Positions 52,943 through 62,174 of a stretch of 64,000 nucleotides of DNA are shown one piece after another. This DNA is from Acetobacteraceae bacterium (GTDB taxonomy: Bacteria; Pseudomonadota; Alphaproteobacteria; Acetobacterales; Acetobacteraceae). The stretch spans positions 856,921 through 920,920 of the forward strand of contig CP039460.1 in the NCBI GenBank assembly GCA_004843345.1, in the 5' to 3' direction. The position numbers and the translations under genes are program-made. Every line of letters begins with the position of its first letter. Positions within the stretch are counted from its first letter, which is position 1. The notes beneath the pieces were generated by a model. It worked only from the letters and a program-made list of their open reading frames with translations. It searched no databases and was not told the origin of the DNA.

Positions 52943-53386
52943 ATGTCAAATGGACTTATTACCTCGGCCAATGCAACGGCCTTTTTAACCGTGGAGACGC
53001 TTTTCGGCACGCCTGTGAAGCTCGAAAACTGGGCTTCGGACAAAGGATGGGAAGGCGAACGCTGGAAAATCGCAGACGGTAAAATGAGTATCGATGGCAA
53101 GCTCAACCGCGGTTATGTGGCTGAGCCTGTTTCTTTAACGCTCACCTTCTCCGCCAACAGCAGTTCACTCGAGATTTTCGATGTTATTACCGCTGCGAGC
53201 GCACAGGCGCGAACCTCTTATCAGCTTGGCCTTGTTTTCTCCCTCCCTTCTTTGGGACGGCGTTATACTTACGTCAACGGATTCATTACAGAGTTTGATG
53301 CGTTGCCACCCGGCCATCAGCTTTTAGAAAGCCGAACTGTGCATCTTAAATTTGAGAAAATGGTGCCTGCTGGTATTCCTGCCTAA
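52943..53386 (+). CDS. Phage tail tube protein (DUF3277)
   Basis: 147 aa, intact. It follows the sheath as in other members. Features: L-I-T-S-A-N-A-T-A-F-L, E-N-W-A-S-D, G-K-M-S-I-D-G-K-L, V-S-L-T-L-T-F, S-L-G-R-R-Y-T-Y-V-N-G-F-I, H-L-K-F-E-K-M-V-P. It builds the inner tube through which DNA passes. TTAGGA precedes the ATG. Confidence 0.88.
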   Translation: MSNGLITSANATAFLTVETLFGTPVKLENWASDKGWEGERWKIADGKMSIDGKLNRGYVAEPVSLTLTFSANSSSLEIFDVITAASAQARTSYQLGLVFSLPSLGRRYTYVNGFITEFDALPPGHQLLESRTVHLKFEKMVPAGIPA

Positions 53387-53423
53387 TCCGCTCCGTAAAA
53401 GACGGTTTTAAAGGCCAAAAGCC

Positions 53424-55358
53424 CTAGAACCGAATGTCGGCGTGAACGCCTAAAATGGCTTCATCGCCGACTCTTTTCAGCGTGTTATAAGCATAATCCT
53501 GCACACCGCCACTCGGCCTGAAAATATACTGAAAATCAGGCTGAATATTAAGCCATGGCGTGACCATGGCCTGATAGGTCAATTCCATGTGATCTTCAGC
53601 GGTTTGCTGGATTGTGCCTGTTTCCCGATCAAAATGTCGTGCGCCGTCTCCCGCCACGCCAATTCCCCAGCCAAGACCGAGTGTATCGTTGGGACGGTTA
53701 TGAAACGGGGCTTTGAGGTTAATCCCTGCATCGGCTGCAAACGTGACCAAATTCCGATCGCCCTGCGTTCCCATTCCTCTAAAAAACACACCGACAGACT
53801 GGTAAGGGTTGCTCCTAGAGCGCCAAATCATCTGATCCATAATGCCGTAAACCGCCCAGTTGCTCCTTACCCATGCTGGGGTATTCACATCTGCGCTGTC
53901 ATGGGGATTGCCTAGCGGCTCGCCAATCGCATTCTTATAAAAGCTTGGATAATCTGCCGTGTCATAATAGCCCCCAAGCTTATACACACCTGGCAGACCA
54001 CCATGATGTTTGCCGAAGGTCACAGAATACTGCAATTCCTCCATCAAAAGGACGCCTGTATTCGTATTAAACCGTGTCCCCGAAGCAGAATTCCCATAAT
54101 TCTGATTGGTGGGATCAGCCGTATTTCCCCCATTTTGAATCGCAAAAGCGCTGTTCTGATTGCCTGGCGGATTATCGTCTGAGGCAGCAAACATAAAGGT
54201 AAAGCGTTCCGAAGGGCGGAAACGGAAACGAATCCCTGGAGAAGCCAACGGCCAAGACGGCCCGCCTGAATATAAATCCGCAGAAGGAATCAAGGGCCAG
54301 CCAAAATCCGCATTTAAGTACAAACCGCCATAAGCGCTAATCAAAAATTCGTTATCCAAATCCATCTCACCGATACGGACATCCATCACATTATGGAAAA
54401 AGGGCTGCTGATACCATAATTCAAACAATCTGAAAGAACGGTCTGCTTCCTGCCCTGAAATTGGGTTAAAAACAGAAAGATGATCCTGCGAGATAGAACG
54501 TCCCCGAATTTGCATACCGCTGATATTAAATAATCCCATTTTGGGCCCCAGCGTTTTACGCAAATCCACCTGCATCGATAAAAGCGTCACCGCATCATAA
54601 GATGCCCCTTGTCCACCGCCGCCTCGGCCATTACCACCCCAAGCAGGTGATCCTTGCGCCTGAGAAGGCGTTCCCCCTGACGGATTTCCCCAGACTTCCT
54701 CAATATCAAGCAAGCCAAATGTAATCCCGAAATGATCTAAAAGATTGCGTGCGCCAAACATGCTCCCCAGCATTTTACTACGGTGCATAATATCGCCATT
54801 ATTGGTAATATCTGTTCCCCTTTCCCATGGGAGAGGAATTTTCTGAGACGACATCGACTGTGCCGCAACCACAGCGCCACTATTGTTGACGCTTGGCGTG
54901 GAGTCCTGCAACGTCATACGGTCACCAGCCACCTCCGAAAGATTTCGGTAAGTGTACTGATGTGCTTGCGACTGCTGAAGCAAAAGGCCTTTTGAGGTCA
55001 CACGGTGTTGACGTGCCTGCTCAAGCGCACGTTCTGCCAGATGTTTTTCACGTTCCGCTTCTGTAAAGCTCACACGCATTTCAGTTTGTGCTGTTGGCTT
55101 TGTTTTTAATGGAGATTCTTGCTCCTCCATACCTTCTGAGGCTTCTAAACTGGCCTTATCGTCTTCCACTTGCGAAAAAGGGCGATCCTGCGCAATTTCG
55201 GATAAATCCAATTCTTGCGCAAAGACAGGTTTTGCTTCAAAAATAAGTGCCCAAAGGCCAAAAATAAAGAAAGAAAGGGTATATAACCACCTTTTATCAA
55301 AAAGGCAGGAAGTTCTTACAGGCGCTGTTTCTCTGGGTGAACGGACGAAACAAACCAT
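53424..55358 (-). CDS. oprB: OprB-family carbohydrate-selective porin
   Basis: 644 aa. A long polar/hydrophobic leader with a membrane segment at about 25-45 and cleavage near V-F-A-Q, then a Glu/Lys coiled region to about 150, and the OprB barrel. Barrel signs: T-L-G-P-K-M-G-L-F-N-I-S, R-L-F-E-L-W-Y-Q-Q, G-Q-T-type rows, G-G-L-Y-L-N-x-D-F-G-W-P, and a final Phe in I-R-F. The barrel carries a Gly-rich insertion (G-G-N-G-R-G-G-G-G-Q-G). It is predicted to pass sugars across the outer membrane. Paralogue of 55529-57427. Confidence 0.88.
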   Translation of the reverse strand: MVCFVRSPRETAPVRTSCLFDKRWLYTLSFFIFGLWALIFEAKPVFAQELDLSEIAQDRPFSQVEDDKASLEASEGMEEQESPLKTKPTAQTEMRVSFTEAEREKHLAERALEQARQHRVTSKGLLLQQSQAHQYTYRNLSEVAGDRMTLQDSTPSVNNSGAVVAAQSMSSQKIPLPWERGTDITNNGDIMHRSKMLGSMFGARNLLDHFGITFGLLDIEEVWGNPSGGTPSQAQGSPAWGGNGRGGGGQGASYDAVTLLSMQVDLRKTLGPKMGLFNISGMQIRGRSISQDHLSVFNPISGQEADRSFRLFELWYQQPFFHNVMDVRIGEMDLDNEFLISAYGGLYLNADFGWPLIPSADLYSGGPSWPLASPGIRFRFRPSERFTFMFAASDDNPPGNQNSAFAIQNGGNTADPTNQNYGNSASGTRFNTNTGVLLMEELQYSVTFGKHHGGLPGVYKLGGYYDTADYPSFYKNAIGEPLGNPHDSADVNTPAWVRSNWAVYGIMDQMIWRSRSNPYQSVGVFFRGMGTQGDRNLVTFAADAGINLKAPFHNRPNDTLGLGWGIGVAGDGARHFDRETGTIQQTAEDHMELTYQAMVTPWLNIQPDFQYIFRPSGGVQDYAYNTLKRVGDEAILGVHADIRF

Positions 55359-55528
55359 ATCCCCGATGTTCCTGACATACCCAAATCCCTTACTTAAAAA
55401 GTAACCTTAACCGCTATTATAGAATCTCAAAGCGCATATCATGCCAAAAAAACAGGAAAAAGACGCCACGGCAACCCCTCTTCTTCCTAACGTCACGCAA
55501 AAGCCACAAAAAAGAGGCGAAAAGACAC

Positions 55529-57427
55529 TTAAAACTTAATATTCGCATGAAGGCCAAGCACAGCCTCGTCCCCCACACGCCGAAACGTTTTAGCGCTATA
55601 ATCCTGAACACCAGCGCTCGGTTTAAACATATACTGAAAATCTGGCTGAAGGTTAAGCCAAGGTGTCAGCATCGCCTGATAGGTCAATTCCAGCATATTT
55701 TCTGTTGTTTGCCTCATCGCACCGCTTTGACGGTCAAAAGAACGCTCTCCTGAACTTACAACCCCGATGCCCCAGCCAAGTCCCAGCGTATCATTGGGAC
55801 GGTTGTGAAAAGGCGCTTTAAAATTGATCCCAGCATCCGCTGAAAAAGAAATAAGATTACGGTCGCCTTGACTGCCTGCGCCTTGAAAAAACAGACCAAC
55901 AGACTGATAGGGATTATTACGGGAGCGCCAGACCATTTGATCTATAATCCCATAAACTTCCCAATTTCCCCTCAGCCAAGCAGGCACATTGGGGTCTCCT
56001 CTATCGTTTGGATTGCCAAGAGGCTCTCCCTGTTGATTTCGATAATAGCTGGGATATTTTGCCGTATCGTAATAACCGCCGATTTTATAGACTCCCGGCA
56101 GTCCGCCCCGTGACTTGCCGAAAGTCAGCGCATACTGTACTTCTGAAATCAGCAAAGCGCCTGTTCCCATATTAAATTTTGTGCCAGAGGCCGAAGCGCC
56201 CAAATCCTGATTACTGGGATCTGCGCTGTCTCCACCATCTTGAATGGCGAAAGAGTTCCTCTGATTGCCAGGCGGATTATCATCCGAAGCCGCAAACATA
56301 AAAGTAAAGCGTTCCGAGGGACGGAAGCGGACACGCACCCCAGGGGAGGACAACGGATAAGACGGCCCGCCTGAATATAAATTCATCGAAGGCGCTAACG
56401 GCCAGCCATAATTCATATTCAAGTAAAGACCGCCATATTCACTAATAATAAATTCTGTATCTAAATCCATCTGCCCTACACGGACATCAAGTGCATTATG
56501 GAAAAAAGGCTGTTCATACCAAAGCTCAAATAGACGAAAAGAACGGTCTGCGGCAATTCCTGAAATGGGATTAAAGACCGCAAGCTGATCCTGTGAAATA
56601 GAGCGTCCCCGAATTTGCAGGCCACTTATATTGAAAGTGCCCATTTTTGGGCCAAGAGTCTTTTTCAAATCGACCTGCATCGTCAAAAAAGTTGCGGCAT
56701 TATATTCAGCTGTCTGGCCTGATCCTCTGCCACTGCCACCCCAAGCAGGAGAGCCATCGGCTTGGGAAGGTGTTCCCCCTGTTGGATTGCCCCACACCTC
56801 CTCAATATCCATTGCGCCAATTTTGATTCCGAATTTATCTAAAAAATTCCGAAGACCGAAAGCGCTTCCCAATATCTTATCCCGATGCAAAATATCGCCT
56901 GAATCCAGAGGACTTCGGCCTTGATCAAACGGCATTCTGATTTCCTGCGCCGCCATGGACTGCATCGCCGTTGCCGTGTTGGCATTGTTAACGGTTGGCA
57001 CAGAATCTTGAAGATCAAGACGGCCGCCCGCAATTTCAGAAATACGCCGATATTGATGGATTTCATCTGGAATAGCAGGGCTCTGAATCCTGATAATCGG
57101 CATTTTTTTCTGTAAAGAAGGCAGAATCGAAGGCGTGTCCGCTTCTAAAGAGTGATTGGCAACGTCAGAGTTCGGGTTATCCAACTCTGACGCAGAACCC
57201 TCAGGGCGGATTTTATCCTCTATCGCTTGGGAAATTTGGCGTTCCTCTGCGCGAATCTTTCCACCACAGCTGCAAAGACAACTGCATGAGCAGGCCGCCG
57301 CCAACAAAAACCGTGTGCAAGCTTTTAGCTTACCGCAAGAGGGGCAAAGGCAATGTTTTACACTGCGGAAAGAGAAGCCACAGCATTTTTTAAGCTTTTT
57401 CCGACAAATATGGTCATGCTCTGGCAT
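55529..57427 (-). CDS. oprB: OprB-family carbohydrate-selective porin (paralogue)
   Basis: 632 aa. The N-terminus is unusual: about 60 residues with many Cys (C-C-G-F, C-P-S-C, C-S-C-S-C-L-C-S-C) before the mature region. The OprB barrel follows as in the previous gene: L-G-P-K-M-G-T-F-N-I-S-G, F-E-L-W-Y-E-Q, L-N-M-N-Y-G-W-P, final Phe in I-K-F. The two proteins are near-identical over long barrel stretches and share the Gly-rich insertion, so they are a recent duplication with different N-termini. Confidence 0.86.
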   Translation of the reverse strand: MPEHDHICRKKLKKCCGFSFRSVKHCLCPSCGKLKACTRFLLAAACSCSCLCSCGGKIRAEERQISQAIEDKIRPEGSASELDNPNSDVANHSLEADTPSILPSLQKKMPIIRIQSPAIPDEIHQYRRISEIAGGRLDLQDSVPTVNNANTATAMQSMAAQEIRMPFDQGRSPLDSGDILHRDKILGSAFGLRNFLDKFGIKIGAMDIEEVWGNPTGGTPSQADGSPAWGGSGRGSGQTAEYNAATFLTMQVDLKKTLGPKMGTFNISGLQIRGRSISQDQLAVFNPISGIAADRSFRLFELWYEQPFFHNALDVRVGQMDLDTEFIISEYGGLYLNMNYGWPLAPSMNLYSGGPSYPLSSPGVRVRFRPSERFTFMFAASDDNPPGNQRNSFAIQDGGDSADPSNQDLGASASGTKFNMGTGALLISEVQYALTFGKSRGGLPGVYKIGGYYDTAKYPSYYRNQQGEPLGNPNDRGDPNVPAWLRGNWEVYGIIDQMVWRSRNNPYQSVGLFFQGAGSQGDRNLISFSADAGINFKAPFHNRPNDTLGLGWGIGVVSSGERSFDRQSGAMRQTTENMLELTYQAMLTPWLNLQPDFQYMFKPSAGVQDYSAKTFRRVGDEAVLGLHANIKF

Positions 57428-57529
57428 TTCAGACCTTTTTTCTCTTCAGACAATTTTATTCAAAAGCTAAAACAAAAACGCTGAAAATGTAAATCATTTG
57501 CAATTAGATTGAAAAAGAAATTTTTAGTG

Positions 57530-57560
57530 TTGATTTTTTACAGAATGCGTTAAGTATAAT
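57530..57560 (+). promoter_or_regulatory. Possible promoter of the glycosyltransferase gene
   Basis: TTGATT (57530-57535) and TATAAT (57555-57560) with a 19-base spacer, about 65 bp before the GTG start at 57624. A long spacer lowers confidence. Confidence 0.4.
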
Positions 57561-57623
57561 CCTCTTATCTTGGTTATTTTTAATTAGATAAAAACGTACA
57601 GGCAGGTTACTATTTCTTCTTCT

Positions 57624-59342
57624 GTGGCATCTGGGCACGCTCCCTCCTCTTCTCAAAATCTTGTGCCTGTTTGGGTTATTCTTTTACTGGGTATCCTTGC
57701 GCTCCTCTGCGAATTTGGCGCAATGGGGAATCCCTTCCCCTTTTCTGAACAGCAATTCTACCTCTATGGCGGCGGACAAATCCTCCAGCATCAAATCCCT
57801 TATGTTGATTTTTGGGATAGGAAACCTGTTGGACTTTTTCTGCTCTTTGCACCAATTCACCTCTTTGGCCCTTACCGTTTTTATGCAATGCCCATCATTG
57901 CAGGGCTGTTCATGTGGGTAGGTGCGATTATGATTGCACGCATCACACGCTTGCTTTCCTGTGGTCTTTTCCCTTCTTTTTTAGCTGGTGCTGTCTATCT
58001 CATTGGCTCAAATGCCTATCCTGACGAAACAGCTGGTCAAGCAGAGCAATTCTATATCCCTCTCTTGATTGGCGCTGTTCTGCTCATCGTCCAATATTGG
58101 GACCGTATTCAAAATTCAATCCCTGATCTGCTCAAAGTCGGCGCTGGCACTATGATTTTGCTGGGCATGGCGCTAGAGATTAAAACCTCCTGCGTTTGGG
58201 ACGGTGTCTTTTTAGGGATTGCCCTTCTCGTCATTGCCGTTCGGCAGCCCAATTTTTCCCTTACACAGCGTTTTTATGCCTTTTTTGTCTGTGGTGCGGC
58301 TTGGATTTTTGTTGCGCTCATTCCAACCCTTTTAATCCTCGCTTATTATGCTGCGCATGGCATTCTGCATGATTGGGTCTGGGCGAACATCACCAACCAC
58401 CATCTCCGCAGTAAAGCTATTGGCCACTCCACTGCCTTTTTTGACTATCACCGCTATTACGCCAATTTTGCAAAACATGCCTTAGAAACCTGCTTTTTCT
58501 GGGGACTGCCAACCCTTTATCTGACCTATCGGTTTATTGCGCTTTGGGTTGCGAAGCTCAAAGCGAAAGATGGCTCTTTTGTTCCGCCTCTTACACCTCT
58601 ATTTTTTATTTTTGCATGGGGCTGGGTCTCTTTAGTGGCCTCTATTCAATTACGAGGCGGTTACGCTGCGGTTCACTATACAATGGCAGGCATGCCCGCA
58701 GCGGTTATTCTGGGCGCTGTGCTTTGGCAGCGCAATCTTTGGGAAAAGATTTTCCTTCTTCTGCCACTCGTTTATTTTACACCGCAAGCCATTGCGACAA
58801 ATCTTATTTCTTTCAAAGATGAGGTTGCCCTAGAACATAAAGTTGCGTCTATTCTCAATCAGCAGCCAGGCTGTCTGTTCCAGCTAAGCGGCTCTTATCT
58901 CTTTTATGATCTTAGCCCTGCCACGTCGCAATGCCGTGTGAATAAATTCCTGCTTTCAGGCATGCTGACCTCTCCCGAGGAGCAATTTGCACTTGGCGTC
59001 AATCGTGAAGATCAATTTCTGCATGATCTCAAAGAACACCCGCTTTACCTTGTCATTGATACCTGCGATGAGCGTCTAAGCTGTGATTCTAGATTTAAGC
59101 CTCAAGTTGAGGTCAAAGACGGTCTTTGGTCCACCAATGCGATTGACCCGAAAAAGCGCTCTGCCATTCAGGAAATCATCACCAATGACTATGTTCCCGT
59201 CTTTGAGGGGAAAGACAATAAGCAGGGTGGCGATTATGTGCTTTATAAATTAAAGGATCGTTTCGTTCCTGGGATTATGCCCCCGAATGTGCGCCCTGTC
59301 CCAGCAGAACCTTACCACGAAGAACCAGAGAGGGACGAATAA
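57624..59342 (+). CDS. Membrane glycosyltransferase, GT39/ArnT-like
   Basis: 572 aa, start GTG 57624. Roughly 10 membrane segments in the first 390 residues, then a soluble domain. The first loop carries P-Y-V-D-F-W-D-R-K-P-V-G, the acidic motif of dolichyl/undecaprenyl-phosphate-sugar transferases, with the catalytic Asp. It probably moves a sugar from a lipid carrier to an envelope acceptor outside the inner membrane. The acceptor is unknown. Transcribed divergently from the OprB pair and convergently with S8. Confidence 0.75.
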   Translation: MASGHAPSSSQNLVPVWVILLLGILALLCEFGAMGNPFPFSEQQFYLYGGGQILQHQIPYVDFWDRKPVGLFLLFAPIHLFGPYRFYAMPIIAGLFMWVGAIMIARITRLLSCGLFPSFLAGAVYLIGSNAYPDETAGQAEQFYIPLLIGAVLLIVQYWDRIQNSIPDLLKVGAGTMILLGMALEIKTSCVWDGVFLGIALLVIAVRQPNFSLTQRFYAFFVCGAAWIFVALIPTLLILAYYAAHGILHDWVWANITNHHLRSKAIGHSTAFFDYHRYYANFAKHALETCFFWGLPTLYLTYRFIALWVAKLKAKDGSFVPPLTPLFFIFAWGWVSLVASIQLRGGYAAVHYTMAGMPAAVILGAVLWQRNLWEKIFLLLPLVYFTPQAIATNLISFKDEVALEHKVASILNQQPGCLFQLSGSYLFYDLSPATSQCRVNKFLLSGMLTSPEEQFALGVNREDQFLHDLKEHPLYLVIDTCDERLSCDSRFKPQVEVKDGLWSTNAIDPKKRSAIQEIITNDYVPVFEGKDNKQGGDYVLYKLKDRFVPGIMPPNVRPVPAEPYHEEPERDE

Positions 59343-59353
59343 GTTCAGCAGAG

Positions 59354-60406
59354 CTATTCGTTACCTCTGGCGTGACGGCGTGCGGCTTCATAAGCACGCT
59401 CCTGTTCTTTCTTCTTAAAATAGGCTTTTTTACTGTCGAAATAACCTTGATTGGTTAGGGGATTATTCGATCTGGCAAAGCGGTAAAGGGGAGATCCGTC
59501 CCCATAATTAAGCAACAGCGCTTTTGTGCCCTGACTAATAGCAATCGGATGATAATTATTTACAAGTTTCACCAGCTTTTTTGACTGGAAGAAATCTTTA
59601 GGTGATGACTGGCCAATAATCTCTTTCTCCGGCTCTTCCTCTTGCTCTTCGCCCCCTTCAAACTCTTCATGACAGATTGTAGGCCCTGTTTCGATATAAT
59701 TTTGACTGTCAAAAAGCTTTCCCTCGTCAAACCAAAGACGAATAGGCGTGCGATCGCAGGCGAAATATTTATCTGAGACTTTGACCGAATAAAAATCCCG
59801 TGCGGCATAGCCCGATTTACTTTGAAAATCGACCATTTGCTGCACCAGCATAATTTCAATCGCCGTATTTTTCTCCTCTCCTGACCCGACAAGCTTAATC
59901 ATCGGATTGGGAGGATCTCCCCAGCCTCCAACAGGCTGATAATGAAAAACCCATTCACCTTTCAATTCTCCGATAATCTCAATTTTTGGCTTGGGCTTAT
60001 AGGTTTCTGGCGGAGCATTAAGAATAGCCTCTTCCTCTGCAATTTTCCGCTGCTCCTCTTCTTCCTCGGGCGTTAGAACAGGATTTTTGGTATCTTCTTC
60101 ATCGCCAGAAAGCGCATGCTCAATCTCAGCATGCTCATCTATTTTTTCTTCTTTTTCATCCGGGTCTTCCCCGAAAAAAAGACTCTTGACCGCCTTGGAC
60201 TTAAAGAACATGTCAAAAAGATTGTCCGAATGGCTCTCTTCTTTCCCTGCCTGCGCAGAACGTGGCTTATGATGAAGGTCGTGGGAATGATCCTCTCCCC
60301 TTGCCTCATCTAAATATTCCGCATGGGCTGTTGAAAAAAAAGGAAGATAAAAACCCGTCAACAAAAAACCTGCCAGAGAAATCGAAAAAGAAAGATTTTT
60401 TCTCAT
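59354..60406 (-). CDS. Secreted protein, LWFxDG/SQG family (S8)
   Basis: 350 aa. A Sec leader ends near T-A-H-A-E; a long acidic linker with a His-rich patch follows (to about 150), then the family domain: L-K-G-E-W-V-F-H-Y-Q-P, F-A-C-D-R-T-P-I-R-L-W-F-D-E-G, A-I-S-Q-G-T-K-A-L-L-L and an end helix with Y-F-D-S-K-K-A-Y-F-K-K. The acidic linker is the longest in the family. The start overlaps the S9 stop (ATGA). Confidence 0.75.
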   Translation of the reverse strand: MRKNLSFSISLAGFLLTGFYLPFFSTAHAEYLDEARGEDHSHDLHHKPRSAQAGKEESHSDNLFDMFFKSKAVKSLFFGEDPDEKEEKIDEHAEIEHALSGDEEDTKNPVLTPEEEEEQRKIAEEEAILNAPPETYKPKPKIEIIGELKGEWVFHYQPVGGWGDPPNPMIKLVGSGEEKNTAIEIMLVQQMVDFQSKSGYAARDFYSVKVSDKYFACDRTPIRLWFDEGKLFDSQNYIETGPTICHEEFEGGEEQEEEPEKEIIGQSSPKDFFQSKKLVKLVNNYHPIAISQGTKALLLNYGDGSPLYRFARSNNPLTNQGYFDSKKAYFKKKEQERAYEAARRHARGNE

Positions 60407-61623
60407 TCCTGTGCGGTGGCCTTCTCTTGATAATAGCGTTTTTTGGCCTCAAAATATTTGGTATTGGCTTTTGGATCCATTTCTCGGCGGAAAGCGTCCA
60501 AAGAGGCCGTCTCATGATAATCTAATAAAACCGCATATTTTCCCTGACTTAAGGCCACAGGGCGCTGCATTTTAAGCAGCAGATTCAATTTCTGCGCCTC
60601 TGCAAGCTGTTCTGCTCCAGCAGGCCCTTTGCCACTTGTCGCAAAAATCTCATCATTGAGGCAAGCTGCTGGGGCGGTTTGTACATATTCCCCATTATCA
60701 AACCAAAGTTTCACAGGCCCAGCATTACATTTAAAGTAAAGATTACAGAGCTTCATGTGCACCATATTGCGGACAATAATCCCCTTAGGATTTAGAAAAT
60801 CGCTTTTACTGCTCGATAAAGTAACCCCCAAAGCAACAGGTCCCGCCTCAAACTGCAACACCGATGTCGAAGGTTCATCTGGAAAAAGCCTATCCTCCTC
60901 TTTGAGTTTCCATTCCCCTTTGAGCGCACCAATCACCTCGGTATCGAGGGGAACAAAATCCTTCGTCTCTAAATGGCTCAAAGCACTGCTGGCATGCTTC
61001 TTCTCAAAATTATCCCAATAGGCTTTAAGCGCTGAAAAATAAGGCTCATTTGTCTTAGGATTGCTGGCTTCCTTAAAGGATTTCAAAGACTCCTCTGAAT
61101 CTGAAGAAAATTTTATCCCTGTCGCACTTTCACTGATTAAAATAGGCCTAGTACCCTGCTGAATAAAATCAAAAAGCTGAGAATATGATTTCCACATGTC
61201 CTGCCCAACCCCAATCGGAAGATAGAGATAGACACGCCCATGGTCACACCGTCCAACCTCAAGAGGCAGAAACTCCCCATTATTAAACCAAATCCTAAAA
61301 TCCTCGCCATTGCATCCAAAATAAGTATCGCTTAGCGCAATATTTAAAGAATCTTGCAAGTGCGGCGGTAATTTCCCATCAAAATGAATGAGGAGTTTAT
61401 TTGCCCCTGAGGTAAAGGCAACCGCTGGCGCTTTTGGCAGAACCGTGACATCGCTTGTATCGTAAGCGCTTGTAAATTTCCAAGTGCCTTTTAAACTGGT
61501 GATCGTTTTAATATTGGGCGGACTATATTCTGCCTGTGCAGATTTCCAGCCCAACAGCAATCCAAAAAGAAGAAATGGAAAAGCCATCAGGACTTTTCCG
61601 TAAAATGACTTTTTCATGCCCAT
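60403..61623 (-). CDS. Secreted protein, LWFxDG/SQG family, two domains (S9)
   Basis: 406 aa. A leader ending near S-A-Q-A-E is followed by two copies of the family domain: first about 38-205 (L-K-G-T-W-K-F, F-G-C-N-G-E-D, I-W-F-N-N-G-E, I-L-I-S-E), second about 225-400 (L-K-G-E-W-K-L, F-K-C-N-A-G-P-V-K-L-W-F-D-N-G-E, A-L-S-Q-G-K-Y-A-V-L-L). The first domain has lost the S-Q-G-K motif (S-E-S-A instead). This repeats the domain as one unit and shows its limits, about 175 residues. Confidence 0.75.
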   Translation of the reverse strand: MGMKKSFYGKVLMAFPFLLFGLLLGWKSAQAEYSPPNIKTITSLKGTWKFTSAYDTSDVTVLPKAPAVAFTSGANKLLIHFDGKLPPHLQDSLNIALSDTYFGCNGEDFRIWFNNGEFLPLEVGRCDHGRVYLYLPIGVGQDMWKSYSQLFDFIQQGTRPILISESATGIKFSSDSEESLKSFKEASNPKTNEPYFSALKAYWDNFEKKHASSALSHLETKDFVPLDTEVIGALKGEWKLKEEDRLFPDEPSTSVLQFEAGPVALGVTLSSSKSDFLNPKGIIVRNMVHMKLCNLYFKCNAGPVKLWFDNGEYVQTAPAACLNDEIFATSGKGPAGAEQLAEAQKLNLLLKMQRPVALSQGKYAVLLDYHETASLDAFRREMDPKANTKYFEAKKRYYQEKATAQE

Positions 61624-61643
61624 TTCCTCTTTCTTTTCAAAGG

Positions 61644-62099
61644 TTATTTATAGCTGATAGATAAAATCTTACGGCTGGCGAGATCAACTTCACATCTTAC
61701 ATGACGTTCTGCGGTTGTGCCATACATATCCGCTGCCTGAACATGGTCATCTAAAAGGGTAATTTTACCCTCTTCCGGCGCACTATTTCCCATCATATAG
61801 GAAGGAAAAGCACCCCCGTCGATCGCAGAATGCCAATGAGGCAAAGTGCCTGTTTTTTCCCTAATCTCATGGGAGGCCGCAATCTCACACGCATTGCGGA
61901 CGGACAATAAATCGTCCCATTCATCGACGAGCTGGGCATTGTTTTTGCAAACTTTGTAATTTAACTGGCAGGTTTTAGCATTCAAATCACTATAAGCCTG
62001 TGCCTGCCCGGCATAAAAAAACGCCGTTAACGCAAAGAGACTTCCCAAGAGAGATGGAAAAAAAGAATTGAATTTTTGGCTCTTGCCACAATGTTGCAC
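61644..62099 (-). CDS. Small exported Cys-containing protein
   Basis: 151 aa. A leader (core about 15-30, cleavage after A-Q-A) is followed by C-Q-L-N-Y-K-V-C, a helix with D-E-W-D-D-L-L, a C-E-I-A-A-S-H-E, and a final R-C-E-V-D. Four Cys would make two disulfides. No family recognised, and it lacks the S-family motifs. It lies between S9 and S10 in the same direction, so it may share their transcript. Confidence 0.65.
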   Translation of the reverse strand: MQHCGKSQKFNSFFPSLLGSLFALTAFFYAGQAQAYSDLNAKTCQLNYKVCKNNAQLVDEWDDLLSVRNACEIAASHEIREKTGTLPHWHSAIDGGAFPSYMMGNSAPEEGKITLLDDHVQAADMYGTTAERHVRCEVDLASRKILSISYK

Positions 62100-62174
62100 T
62101 TTTATAAATCCTTAACTTTAAACGTTCTTTTAGGATTGTACCAGCCAGCCTAAAGGATGAAAACGCCTAAGGGG

